A stretch of DNA of 64,000 nucleotides from Hybos culiciformis. Lineage: Eukaryota > Arthropoda > Insecta > Diptera > Hybotidae. Positions within the stretch are counted from its first letter, which is position 1. Every line of letters begins with the position of its first letter. A program made the position numbers and the translations under genes. Positions 1-10,292 of this stretch are shown here, in pieces. The notes under the pieces were generated by a model, which saw only the letters and a list, made by a program, of their open reading frames with translations, was not told where the DNA came from and searched no databases. The stretch lies in contig OZ023273.1 in NCBI GenBank assembly GCA_964007475.1, positions 141,953,308-142,017,307 of the forward strand. The letters are read 5' to 3'.

Positions 1-290
1 CAAGAGAGCTAAGAGGGAACATTTGTCAGTAGTATAAATCAGATTTTTTACCGAATTGATTAAAAATAAAATTTATAAATTCAGTATAAGTGCAAAATAT
101 TAATACGGAACATTTATATTTCTCTATAAAACCATAAATTGTGACCAGTTAATACACGCTATTTTTTTTTTTTCGTAATTCTAAAAGTAAAGTTTGCAAC
201 ATTTGCTTCTTGTAGAACCATATTATATATTACTTTCAACACAAATTGTATACTCCAAAAATAATATTCGCCGCAATTTTTTTTCTCCCT

Positions 291-380
291 TATCTGCACT
301 TGGATCTGAAAACTGACCTTTAACGGGAACTGACCTGTAAACTGACCTTAGGAACTAACCTTTGCAGACAAGTGCAGATA
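291..380. repeat. 12-bp inverted repeat enclosing TGACCT words
   Basis: TATCTGCACTTG at 291-302 and its exact reverse complement at 369-380 enclose a 66-base spacer. The spacer carries TGACCT at 314-319, 331-336 and 343-348, and a variant TAACCT at 356-361. It is also less AT-rich than its surroundings. It could be the remains of a small foldback element. The TGACCT words equal nuclear-receptor half-sites on the minus strand, but their 11-, 6- and 7-base spacings are not canonical, so a receptor site is speculative. Confidence 0.5.
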
Positions 381-970
381 CGGTATTATTCCGCGAGGAA
401 ACATAGGTGACTGACTTACTCTCTCCTTCCTATTTCTGTTATACTCTTCCAAGTCGGATTCTAGAGTTCGTTTCCTTCTTTTACAAGGCGAAAATCTGTT
501 TGCTAAGGAATCTAATAATTTGAGTTGTTTTTAACATAAATTGTTGTCGTTATTTAATTTCAAGTTTGCAAGTTTGCAATTGATTTTAACTTTAAACAAT
601 TGTAAAGCTAAAGACCATAAGGTTAAAAAAGTTCAAAAATTAAAACTTTTACCCATTATAGCGTAAGAAAGTTTGTTTCTTTAGTCTTTTGTTTATTTTT
701 TCAATATTATCCTTCTTATATTATCCTTCTTATATAAATCTCGAATGATGTACAATCTCCAAATTTTTTAGAAAAGTGAATTTTTCTACTAAAACCATAA
801 AATTATGAATGTGTATAATAATCTAAAATATATATCTCTACCTATTAGTCAACAACAATTTCCTACCACTGAAAACAATTATTTGCAATTAACCATTTAA
901 AGTTACGGTATTATCTAATTTTTTATTTTTTATTTTGCATCAAATATTCATAAGCTCATAATTAGATTTT

Positions 971-1047
971 GTACTATTCCATACAGAGATTCAGTTAAAT
1001 CTAATTTTTACTAAAATTAACATGGGAAAATAATAATAAAAATTTCA
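971..1047 (+). promoter_or_regulatory. Putative initiator promoter of gene A, shared with gene C
   Basis: This block resembles 4359-4439 upstream of gene C. Both contain GAGA-TCAGT-(T/C)AAAT-CTAATTTTTA in order and place the arthropod initiator word TCAGT 57 bases (here, 991-995) or 58 bases (gene C, 4382-4386) before the ATG. No TATA box is evident. The shared spacing supports a transcription start near 993, but this is inference. Confidence 0.4.
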
Positions 1048-1827
1048 ATGAATTGGACTGTGGGATTAATACTGATTAATATTTTTCAAATATCTCCGGT
1101 AGATTTTTAATAATATTTAATTTCAAAACTTTAAAAAAAAAAAAAAAACAACACACACACTTAATTCAAGTGAGACAAATTTGAAAAATGACACAAATTC
1201 CAGTCCGAGGTGGGAATCGAACCCACGAAAAAAATGTCATAATTAGAATAAATAGGATATTTTCCATTACCTATAAATTTTAGAACCTTTTTATTTTTTC
1301 CAGGTATTAATGATGGCCAAACATGTTTTATTTAATAAATTTAGAACAACAACTAGAACGAATGTACTGGAAGTTATTGGATTCATTCATGATAATAGGA
1401 CAAAACTTGATGTCACATTCAGTGTTTTTGCCAAAAATCAAAGTAGTATTCGTTTTTCATCGGCTGTAAAAAAAATCTATCCAAATGGAGATATGAAACC
1501 AATAGCTCGAGTAAAAAATATTAATTTTTGTGCAATATTAAGAAGCAGAAATCCTTTTTTACTTTTTCTAAGAGCGCTGCCTTATGCAAAAGACATATTC
1601 TTACATTTTAGATGCCCAGTTAAGCCGGTAAATTTAACACAAATTATGTTTAAAACAAAAATGATTTTGAATCTTTTATGTTTTAGGGAACAAAAAGTTT
1701 CAAGAACATTATTATAGAAAAGACATACTTGCCAACAAATATTTTCGCACCTGGCCAACACAGACTAGAAGTAGCAATTTATAATGGAAATTATTTAGTA
1801 ACCGCGTTTTTCTTGGAAGTACAATAA
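1048..1827 (+). CDS. DUF1091 family secreted protein, gene A
   Basis: This is a predicted small secreted protein of the DUF1091/CheB-like group (ML, MD-2-related lipid-recognition superfamily). Its role is probably extracellular binding of lipid or pheromone-like ligands; that is family knowledge, not proven here. Exons are 1048-1098 (signal peptide MNWTVGLILINIFQISP), 1304-1627 and 1687-1827, giving 171 aa with phase-0 introns of 205 and 59 nt. The diagnostic C-terminal part is present: NINFCAIL, then NPFLLFLRALP, then RCPVKP at the end of exon 2, and a last exon with YLPTNIFAPGQHRLEV. The mature part has only two cysteines, in NFC and RCP, so one disulfide is likely. I placed the start in the upstream exon because copies A, B, C and E all give a 17-codon hydrophobic exon before a GT. 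AATAAA overlaps the stop at 1823-1828. Gene C is the closest paralogue. Confidence 0.88.
1131..1240 (-). repeat. tRNA-derived SINE fragment in intron 1 of gene A
   Basis: On the minus strand 1201-1228 reads as a tRNA T-arm plus 3' acceptor half: GTGGG stem, TTCGATT loop, CCCAC stem, then CTCGGAC. The GGGTTCGATTCCC core is a perfect pol III B box. No D-arm or anticodon arm precedes it, so it is not a tRNA gene. An unrelated tail, a (GT)n run and a long homopolymer follow at 1131-1160. This fits a 5'-truncated tRNA-derived SINE. Target-site duplications could not be defined. Confidence 0.55.
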
Positions 1828-2662
1828 ACAATAATATATCAAGTATATAACTTACGCTTTTATATAAGGAATATAATTTGCATTAAAGAAAATATTTTAA
1901 AAAACTATAACCATAAGAAGTAAAATTTATTGTAAAATTAAATATTATATTTTTGTAAAAGAATATAAGTATACATGTTTCTTACTTTGAGTTAAAATAT
2001 ACTATAATGGTTGGTTGAATTTCGTTACTTTAAACTTTTATTAATCTGAAAACTAATAAATGTAAGATACTCGAAGAAAAAAACGAGTTAAAAATTACGA
2101 AATTCAAATAATCTGCATTAAGAAGCATTATTGGTTAATAGTTAATAGTAATCCCATGTAACAAAAATATCTAAATCTAACTCCAGAATTTTATTTATTT
2201 AAGCATTAATTTTTATAAAAAATATAAAAATGTGCATAAAAATCTTAAACCGAGTCAACTACTACATTTATTACTCAATTTCTTGTTAGGTAAAAAACAA
2301 ATAAGTCACAATTGCCTCTTTATCTCTGCGGCCAAGAAAATTTTAAATTTTGTTAATTCTACAAATCAGTTAATGATCTTTCCAAATTAACTAGACTTAA
2401 TAAAATGTATATAATTAATTAGTATTTGTTTTAATTATTACAATAATAATTTAGGATTGTAAAAACAATCTTTTTATTTTACATTTTTGATATTTTCCAG
2501 TGATAATCGAATCAAACTTAAAAAATAATTCACAATCATCATTATTAAGCAATCTAATGTTACCACCAATTATTACAAATATTGAGTAATTGTGTTACAA
2601 TTTTATAGTTGATTTTTTGTATTCATATTGTGAGTATAGGGTGTTTAAAAATTATCGGATTA
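1828..2662. other. Intergenic spacer between DUF1091 genes A and B
   Basis: AT-rich spacer. I see no coding region or RNA gene; the short open frames have the length expected by chance at this composition. Confidence 0.55.
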
Positions 2663-3392
2663 ATGACGAACCGTTGTATTATTTCTATCATCATCTTACT
2701 TCAATTCAATTTAGTAAGACCATTTTCTCATATTACAATAAGTTTAATAACAAATATATTTAAATTTTTTTATAATATATTTAATTCGATTTGTAGTGGA
2801 TAGGACGATTAAAAAAAAAAGTTCAGAATAAGCAATTATTATTCAATGATTATTTTTTTTTTAAGGTTAACCTTAGCAAATATGTTATATTCGAGAAATT
2901 TGAAACCGTAGTCAAAAGTGATATACTAGAAGTTCTTGGAAATATTCACGAAAATAAAACAATGCTTGATATAACCTACAAAATTATTCGCACAATTCAA
3001 AATAGTTTGCGATATAGTGTGGCATTACATAAAATATTACCAAAAACTGTGCAGACATTGGGACGAATAAAAAATATTAACTTTTGTGCTATATTCAAAA
3101 GTAATAATCCGTTTTTAATTTTTTATCGTTCATTACCGCATGTCAATGATATGTTAACACATTTTAAGTGTCCAATAAAACCGGTAAGTTTATCACATTT
3201 TTTATTGAAAAATATTTTTCCCAATAATTTATTAGTTTTCTTTTCTTTTAGCAAGTAACAAAATTTTCCAATGTGAGTGTAAAAACAGATTACTTGCCGA
3301 AAATAATTTCACTTGGCTTATATCATCGGTTGGACGTTGAACTCCTTGATAGAAATGATATAATAACAAAATTTTTAATTCTAATGCATTGA
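2663..3392 (+). CDS. DUF1091 family secreted protein, gene B
   Basis: Second member of the array. Exons are 2663-2713 (signal peptide MTNRCIISIIILLQFNL, ending at a GTAAGA donor), 2866-3183 and 3252-3392, giving about 169 aa. Exon 2 carries VIFEKFETVVKSDILEV, INFCAIFKSNNPFLIF and FKCPIKP, followed by a GTAAGT donor. The last exon contains YLPKIISLGLYHRLDVELLD. The mature protein has exactly two cysteines. Gene B is more diverged than its neighbours A and C, which resemble each other more than either resembles B. AATAAA lies at 3451-3456. A secreted ligand-binding role is assumed from the family. Exon 1 is inferred from the 17-codon rule and the donor. Confidence 0.82.
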
Positions 3393-4358
3393 TTTTTCAA
3401 TTTTTGTGCATTGTATTTCCGAAACTTAGTTTTAAAATAGTGTTTAAGAAAATAAAATTCTTCCTTTCTATACTATTATTTTTAAATGAAAATTTTCTGG
3501 AAAAATAAAAAAAAAAACAAATGGTTATAAAATTTTTTATTTATTTTATTTAACTATGTTACATTATAATTCTAAAACAAATTCCGTCAAAAAATTATAG
3601 TTCGTAAAACCCAAAAAAAAAACTATTTGAACTGAATCGTTATTATTCTTTCTTAAAAGATAAATCTAAAACTTGGAAAAATTATGGGAGATTAGAGAAA
3701 TACAAAACTTTATTATTTATTATTGCGAGCTTTTTAGTGCTGTTTGTGAACCCTTATAATTTGAAAGTTAATGAAACCAATCTTTATTTATTTCCACATG
3801 AAACATAAAGCTTTTTTTGCTAAAAAGTTGCTGATATTTTATATGCTGATATCACGCTTAGGAAATATTAGAAAAATATTAGAACTTATTATCATTAACA
3901 ATTCTTGAGATAAATGTTACAAATAATTTAATTTTTTATTTAAACTGCATAAAATATATTTTTTGATGTTATCAGTTATTAAATATTATCTAATATTCAT
4001 TGGTTTATAAGGTTTTTAATTGTTAATAAATTTTCTATTATCTGTGATTATATAGTTTTAGAAGAAACATTACTATCTCATTTTAACAAAGAAACATATA
4101 AATTATTATTCCAAATTAAGAATTATTATTATTATTATTATTATTTATTACCTATATAATACTCAAAAATGAGCTTTGTACTTTTTTAAAATGTGCCCTT
4201 TTTTTTAATTTCTTAATCGTAATACTACATTTTCAAAATTACGCTTACATAATAAAGCAAACATAACATTTAAAATAATTATTCCTTATTAAGAATTTTG
4301 TTTTTAGGAACCAATTTTTTTTAATAAAATATTTATAAACTAATAATAAGACTGTATG
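3393..4358. other. Intergenic spacer between DUF1091 genes B and C
   Basis: AT-rich spacer with an ATT trinucleotide run near 4124-4150. No gene seen. Confidence 0.55.
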
Positions 4359-4439
4359 TACAATCAAACATTCTATGAGAATCAGTCAAATTCTAATTTT
4401 TATTTAGATTAAAATCGGATAATAACAAAAATAAGGTTA
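4359..4439 (+). promoter_or_regulatory. Putative initiator promoter of gene C
   Basis: Counterpart of the block before gene A. TCAGT lies at 4382-4386, 58 bases before the ATG, followed by a CTAATTTTTA stretch that is also shared. Conservation of non-coding sequence between two paralogues suggests promoter function but could also reflect recent duplication only. Confidence 0.4.
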
Positions 4440-5123
4440 ATGAATTGGATTATGGTGTTAATATCGATTTTAGTTTTTCAAATAGCTCTGGTAGAAGTTG
4501 GTTATTTTGTTATTTCAAAACTTCAAATAAAATTATAATTTAACAATTATTTTAATTTGTACCCATGCTTATGTATTTCAGAAATATACACTAGCTGAAA
4601 ATGTTTTATTTACTCAATTTAAAACTACAACTAGAACGAACATTCTGGAAGTTATTGGATTCATTCATGATAATAAGAAAAACCTAGATATTAAATTTAC
4701 TGTTTACGCAAAAAGTCAAACTAATGTTCGTTTTTCATCGGTTGTAAAAAAAATATATCCTAATGGAGATATGAAACCAATAGTTCGAGTAAGAAATATA
4801 AATTTTTGTGCAATATCAAGAAGCAGAAATCCATTTTTACTTTTTTTACGAGCACTACCTTATGCGAAAGATGTATTAACGAACTTTAGATGTCCAGTGA
4901 AACCAGTAGGAATAATTTTTTTTTAAATTATATATTATAAATTATAATAATTTTTTTTATTTTTATTATTTGTTTTTTCTAGGGAATTAAAATTTTTAAA
5001 AACATAACTTTATTAAGAGAACATTTGCCAACAAGCATCTTTGTGCCTGGGCCACATAGATTTGAAGTTGAAATATTTAATGGGTACTTTTTAGTAACAG
5101 CATTTTTCTTGGATCTAGACTAA
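4440..5123 (+). CDS. DUF1091 family secreted protein, gene C
   Basis: Sister copy of gene A. Exons are 4440-4490 (signal peptide MNWIMVLISILVFQIAL), 4582-4905 and 4983-5123, giving 171 aa, the same exon lengths as gene A. Exon 2 has ENVLFTQFKTTTRTNILEV, INFCAISRSRNPFLLFLRAL and FRCPVKP. The last exon has HLPTSIFVPGPHRFEVEIF and ends FFLDLD. Introns are 91 and 77 nt with GTAGAA and GTAGGA donors. The mature part has only the two family cysteines, in NFC and RCP. Exon 2 opens with AAATAT and has no early ATG, so the gene is easily missed by ORF calling. AATAAA lies at 5181-5186. Likely a secreted lipid- or semiochemical-binding protein by family; the ligand is unknown. Confidence 0.88.
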
Positions 5124-5628
5124 AAGTGATAAGTAATACTGTGAAATATCAGATTAATTGAAAAGGCATAGCCTAAAGTCTAATAAAAAAATTAATTCCT
5201 GTTTTATATTTATGTAATTTGTAGGTTGATGTGGTATAATCGTATTATACATTTTGATTGGAATAAATCTTATAATTGTCGTATTATGTAAACGTTAATA
5301 TGTATTATTTATATATTTGTAAAATATGTAGAGTTGTAATGTAACATAATGTAAATAATGTATTTAAATAAATTGATAGATAAATATATATATTTCTAAG
5401 ATGTGGATAATATATCACAACACCGTTTTATAATTTTTTCCTATTTAATGTACGGAAAATGTAAAATATTATATAAAAATTTTACTCTTGGTGGGAACAT
5501 GAAATGATAACAAAAAATATAAAACATCTTTCTTATATTTCTTATATTTGATCAAAAATTAATTTCGTACATTGGACTTTGAATATAAACCAGATATTGG
5601 TTACATCTAGGATTATTAAGCCGAAATA
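5124..5628. other. Intergenic spacer before the hAT element
   Basis: AT-rich, with short A/T microsatellite runs. No gene seen. Confidence 0.5.
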
Positions 5629-6445
5629 GTTATAGCTAGAGATTGCGATTTCCCGACATTTTTCACTATATTTCTCGCTATATTTGTTGTCTCGAGAATA
5701 CGAGATTTTTTTTTTCTATGTCTCGAGAGTCTCGAGATTTCCCGAGACTTTCATAAAATAAAATAAAATTCAAATAATTACAAAAAATATTGGAAAACTA
5801 TTTATTTTTATTTATAACTAATTCACTAATATTAGGAAAAAAAAATATTGAATAATATATTACTCCATATTATTAGTAGGAACAAAAATATTGTTAGTAG
5901 GAACAAAAACAATATTAAATAATATATATGCTTTAAATATACTTGTATATTTTTTTGTAAAAAAAAAGGACTTGTCAATCAAATAAGGACAGGGCTATAG
6001 CTATCAAGACACTCTTTTAAAAGTGAAAAAAATAAAATTTATAAGGAAATGTTTTTCATAAAAAAACATTTTAAAAAACAAAGGGCATCTATAGTTCTAT
6101 CTGATAGACGACTCCTTTTTTTGGAAACTAAGTTTCCCGCTGTCCAAAAATTGCGTTCATTCTGAGTAGGCGTTGCTTTATTTTAAATATTATAAGTTAT
6201 TACCCTTTAGGAAATTTGATTGCAATATTAAAATTACAGAATATAAAATCCAAATTCAAATAAGCATAAACATTTTGGAACAGAATTTATTTTTAAATTT
6301 CTCGAGACAAAAAAAAAATTCTTGAGACTACGAGAATTCCCGAAACATGAATATTTAAATTTCTCGAGACTCGAGACATTAAAATATGTAAAAGTCTCGA
6401 GATTTCTCGAGACGGGAATTCTCGATCACAATCTCCAGTTATAGC
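5629..6445. mobile_element. hAT-superfamily non-autonomous element with 8-bp TSD
   Basis: The element occupies 5637-6437 (801 bp) between identical 8-bp copies of GTTATAGC at 5629-5636 and 6438-6445. Its ends are imperfect inverted repeats: TAGAGATTGCGAT on the left and, reverse-complemented, TGGAGATTGTGAT on the right (11 of 13 match). Both subterminal regions are dense in CTCGAG: three copies on the left (5691, 5722, 5731) and five on the right (6301, 6363, 6370, 6396, 6406). These are plausible transposase-binding repeats. A remnant of the hAT C-terminal dimerisation domain lies inside on the minus strand. An 8-bp duplication and a y-A-g type tip are hAT hallmarks. It looks like an internally deleted copy that landed between DUF1091 genes C and D. 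Confidence 0.88.
6039..6179 (-). pseudogene. hAT transposase C-terminal dimerisation-domain remnant
   Basis: On the minus strand, codons from 6179 down to the stop at 6039-6041 read ...ATPTQNERNFWTAG, NLVSKKRSRLSDRTIDAL and CFLK, then a short tail. This matches the hAT C-terminal pattern P-T/S-x3-E-R-x-F-S-x-A-G-x-I-V-x3-R-x-R-L-s-x3-v-x-x-L-x-F-L. A Trp replaces the usual Ser after ERNF. The rest of the transposase (zinc finger, catalytic DDE region) is missing from this element, so it cannot encode active enzyme. Confidence 0.8.
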
Positions 6446-7149
6446 AACCGTGGAAAAGAAAAAAGCTCGACTTCTCAAACCGTTTACCTTTGTCATATTA
6501 AGAGCTCCTCTTACAACTATGATATTCAATTCTAAATCTGATTTTTAATTGGAAATGAAATATATTGGTAATAGCAAAAAAAAATTTTAAAAACATCAAT
6601 ATTCACTTTATCCTAATACTCAAGATTGTTAATACAATAAAAATATTCAATCGGTAGTATACAAGCTTCCAGGATTCGTTTGGACGACTTGTGCTTCTTT
6701 AAAAACAATCTTATCTAAATGTCGAATTTTTTACTCCCATTTAAACTGCCTGTTCTCTACACCAAATCTATTTTCTTCGAGTATAAAAGGTATCATTCCC
6801 AGTGATTTGATATAATTTTGTGTATAAGTTGAATCCTGTTGTTTGTATCAAAGTTTCTTTTAAAATATCTATTCATTTTTTGACAAGATTTGAAGTACAA
6901 TGTACAATGTGCTATGTGCAATTATACCCGAGTAATAATTATATACATAAGTTTGATATTTCTATATGCATATAAATATAAACAATTATGCATTAGTTAA
7001 AATTATTATGAAATTTGTTTTGTAATTTATTTTGTAATTAGAATTTACTAAATTCATTTGGGAATTGGAATTTTTTTCTAAAAGTGTAGTTTAGTACAAT
7101 TTCTTAACGTATAAACGTTGTTCACGCACTTGATCTCCTAAAAGTTAAG
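6446..7149. other. Spacer upstream of gene D, with a TATA-like box
   Basis: No coding region seen. TATAAAAG at 6782-6789 is a good TATA match and could drive gene D, whose coding start is still 360 bases downstream. This would require a long leader and is only a suggestion. Confidence 0.35.
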
Positions 7150-8282
7150 ATGACATGCCTTCGAGTTCATCTATTCATTTTAGTTCTTCTGGTACTGTTC
7201 CTGGCATATTGTCAAAAGATTTATTCGTGTTATCTGTTAGACTTTTTAGCTGAAACTCTAAACATTTTTTACTCAGAATATTTCTATATTTTTCCTATAT
7301 CCGAAAGTAAATTTTAATTTTATTTTCGGACGAAAATTGATTTCGTGTCAAAATGAGAAAATTATTTGCCAATCTTATCTTAACATTCAATATTGCAATT
7401 TAAGAAACCTTAAATCTATAGGTAGGAAACCAAATTTAAGAAAATGTAGAGTCCTTATCAATTTAATGGTCACATTAGAAGTAGTATTTGAATTTGTTCT
7501 ATCAAAAACTAAGTTAAAAAAAATTGTTCACATTTTTTGTATATTCCTCTTATTATATGCATGGTATAATAAATAATAATTTTTAACCTATAAAGCTTTA
7601 AATTGTCTTTCCTGATTTTCCCAACTATAGCATCACAATACAAATTAATAATATAATTGAATAAATATTAATTGAATAAATATTTAATTTGCAATTTAGA
7701 AAACTGAAGCGACCCCTATTCTGTTTATGAATTTCGAAACAATCGCAAATAGTGAATATATTGATGTCTTTGGAAGAATTCATGACAACAGAACCAAACT
7801 TGACATAACTGTTGAAATTTTTTCATCAGCACCCTACAATAATGTTCGAATTAATGTTATTTTAAAAAGAATTTTAGCAAACAACAAACTGCAACTTATT
7901 GCCAAAGCAAGAAATTTCAAATTTTGTGCAGCTCGAAAAAGTACTAATCCTTTTTTAATATATTTTCGTCAAATTCCACATGTCGCGGATATATTCAGTG
8001 GAATTAAATGTCCAATAACACCAGTAAGCTTAAATATCTTATTGCATAAAAAATATTGGAATGAATTTTATTTTTTTTATTTTTCAGATGGTGAGAACAA
8101 TTTATAACATCTCACTGGAAAGATCTTTTATTCCAAAAATTATTCCAATTGGGCGCTCTAGAATATATTTTGAGGTTATGTTTGCCAAACGTAAAGTACT
8201 TGAAGTGGTTATTGATACATTGGGTGATTACAATTTATTAGACTTATATCCGGAAAAATTAGGAAATATAAATTCGGAATAA
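7150..8282 (+). CDS. DUF1091 family secreted protein, gene D
   Basis: Supported exons are 7700-8023 (324 nt, after a TTTAG acceptor) and 8088-8282. Exon 2 carries ILFMNFETIANSEYIDV, FKFCAARKSTNPFLIYFR and IKCPITP, followed by a GTAAGC donor. The last exon has SFIPKIIPIGRSRIYFEV. It runs about 18 residues past the end of paralogue E, finishing YPEKLGNINSE. The mature part has two cysteines. The first exon is uncertain: the best signal-peptide-like start is the ATG at 7150 (MTCLRVHLFILVLLVLFLAY), but the only in-phase donor is a weak GTACTG at 7192, giving 14 rather than 17 codons. AATAAA lies at 8414-8419. E is the closest paralogue. The secreted ligand-binding role is a family inference. Confidence 0.75.
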
Positions 8283-8751
8283 TAAGAAATATAATATAAT
8301 ATATCTTTTTTGCATGAATTGTGAGTGCATAGAATAATCGAGTGTTGATAACTTAGCGTCGTATAATATATATGTAATATTAGTTAAGGGGATTGTATAA
8401 ATAATGTTAATTAAATAAATCTTAAGTTTTAAGGATTTTATTTTTAGTTTAATTATTCTTTTCACGACTAAATAGGAAATATACAAATAATTAAAGCTTC
8501 ACAAGAACATAAAACAGGGTAAAATATAATTTTTGACTTTCGATCTTGTTGGGAATTTAAGTATAGGTAAGTATATTTGAATCTTGATAAAAAAAAAAAC
8601 TACAAAACTATAGATAAGAGTAATTGATAAATAATTGTGAAGAGCGAATTTTAAATTTTATTTTTATAAATTTCGTTTTAGGTTAAACTTATTTAGTATT
8701 CAATATTTTCTAATAAAGATTGGATTTTCACATAATTTTAACGAATGAAAA
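8283..8751. other. Intergenic spacer between genes D and E
   Basis: AT-rich; only the poly(A) signal of gene D was recognised. No further gene seen. Confidence 0.5.
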
Positions 8752-9882
8752 ATGTATTCCGTGTTAATATTAACCATATTTTTAACAAAAAATATTATTA
8801 TTGTAATTATTTTCCTTTAAGGACTAACATACTTACATAAATACTAAATTATTATAAATACCGTGAATATGATAGATAGAAATCAAACTATTTGAATAAT
8901 TACAGAATAATTGTATCGCTAAATATGTTCAAACCTAAAAGAAAAATTTTATGCAACATTTTGAAACATCTAATCTTAAAAATAGAGCCAAATTTCCAAA
9001 AATACGGAACACATTCTCCCAATATAAAAGATTTCAGAAGAATTTAATAATTTCTTCATCTAAAAAAAATTTAATTCTAGATCAATTTGTATATTTTTGG
9101 AACTCTTCTGATATATTATGGGTTTTTTATGAAATATTATGTATTACAAATTAGATCTTAAAACGCAAATCGCGAAATTTGGAACGAACATCTTAATAAG
9201 GGTATAAAAACTGCAAGAAAACTACGTAAAATTATGTAAAAATGTTACGAAGTGCGTAATTACACATTAAAAGCCTATTATAATATGAATGAGGCGCGTG
9301 GTAATAATATTTTTTAATGTTTCTTTCTTTTATTACAGAAGTCTGATTCTTTGTCACCAAAAACAAGAACTCAAGTTTTATTTACAAATTTTGGAACACT
9401 TAAAAATAGTGAATTAATCGATGTGATTGGAAGAATTTATGAAAATAACACAAAACTTGATGTAACTATTGAAATATTCAAACCAACCCCGAATAATGAA
9501 ATTTTCGCTAACTTATATGCTTGGAAAATTCTTCCAAATAAAAAATTTCGTCTTCTGGCTCGAGCTAAAAATTTTAAATATTGTGCAACTCTAAAAAGTA
9601 CCAATCCTTTTTTGATATTTTTTCGTTCATTGCCTTTTATCGAGAATATATTTAAAAATATTAAATGCCCGATAAAGCCGGTATGTGCATTATTTTTTTT
9701 TTAATCAATTTAAAGATATTAATTTATCTATTTATTTTAAGATGATTTTGAGAATGGATAACATAAGTTTAGATAAAAGTTTTATTCCACAAATCGGAGC
9801 AAATGGAGCTGGCAGATTTGATGTTCAAATTGTTGTTAGGAAACGTATTATTTTAGATGCTTTTATTGAATATTTCATTTAA
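8752..9882 (+). CDS. DUF1091 family secreted protein, gene E
   Basis: Exon 2 is 9339-9680 (342 nt, after TATTACAG) and exon 3 is 9742-9882. Exon 2 contains TQVLFTNFGTLKNSELIDV, FKYCATLKSTNPFLIFFR and IKCPIKP, then a GTATGT donor. It is six codons longer than its counterparts because of an N-terminal SDSLSPKTR stretch. The last exon has SFIPQIGANGAGRFDVQI. Exon 1 is proposed at 8752-8802: MYSVLILTIFLTKNIII is hydrophobic, exactly 17 codons, and is followed by GTAATT in phase 0. This gives 177 aa and a 536-nt first intron, the longest supported in the array. The mature part has two cysteines. AATAAA lies at 9975-9980. Confidence 0.78.
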
Positions 9883-10290
9883 AATTAAATAGAATATTTT
9901 TTTTTTATACATAGGAAAATTTGATTTTATTAAGTTTACAATAATTGTTAATTATAAATTGCTTGAACACATACAATAAATAAATAAATTTCATAAAGAA
10001 AAATACAGAATCATAATCCAAATTATAGTTTTGGCAAAATCTTTTTCGTTGGTGATTTTTTATGCCGTTTTTCCTCAAAAGTGAAAAATGGATTATATTT
10101 TCATTTTCAGTTTGGCACACCTCCAAAGAAGAATTTTGTCTTTGGCATTTGCAAGGAATATCGTACCGATCTCTACCCTGATCGTGTAAAGTCAAACATG
10201 ATTTTGATAATTTATTATATAATCGCTTTTCTGATTTGGGTAGGTAATCCAGTCCTATAAAATAAATATGAAAAGAAAAAAAAAACCAAT
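9883..10290. other. Intergenic spacer after gene E
   Basis: Holds the gene E poly(A) signal. From about 10205 it shows similarity to 12415-12470 (GATTTGGGTA followed by CAGTCCTATA), the beginning of the segment duplicated with genes F and G. Confidence 0.45.
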
Positions 10291-10292
10291 CA

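Larger units (their letters stand above)
1..1047. other. AT-rich 5' flank of the DUF1091 array, no gene seen
   Basis: I see no coding region here. There is a 12-bp perfect inverted repeat at 291-302 and 369-380, enclosing several TGACCT words; it has its own entry. The last ~75 bases before gene A resemble the segment before gene C, including a TCAGT word at 991-995, and probably hold the promoter of gene A. Confidence 0.6.

Noticed and set aside
1201..1230. tRNA gene on the minus strand
   Set aside because: Only the T-arm and acceptor 3' half are present; the D-arm, anticodon arm and 5' acceptor strand are missing.
6293..6529. 78-codon minus-strand frame over the CTCGAG repeats
   Set aside because: It crosses the end of the hAT element and its repetitive sequence; it is a by-product of the subterminal repeats.
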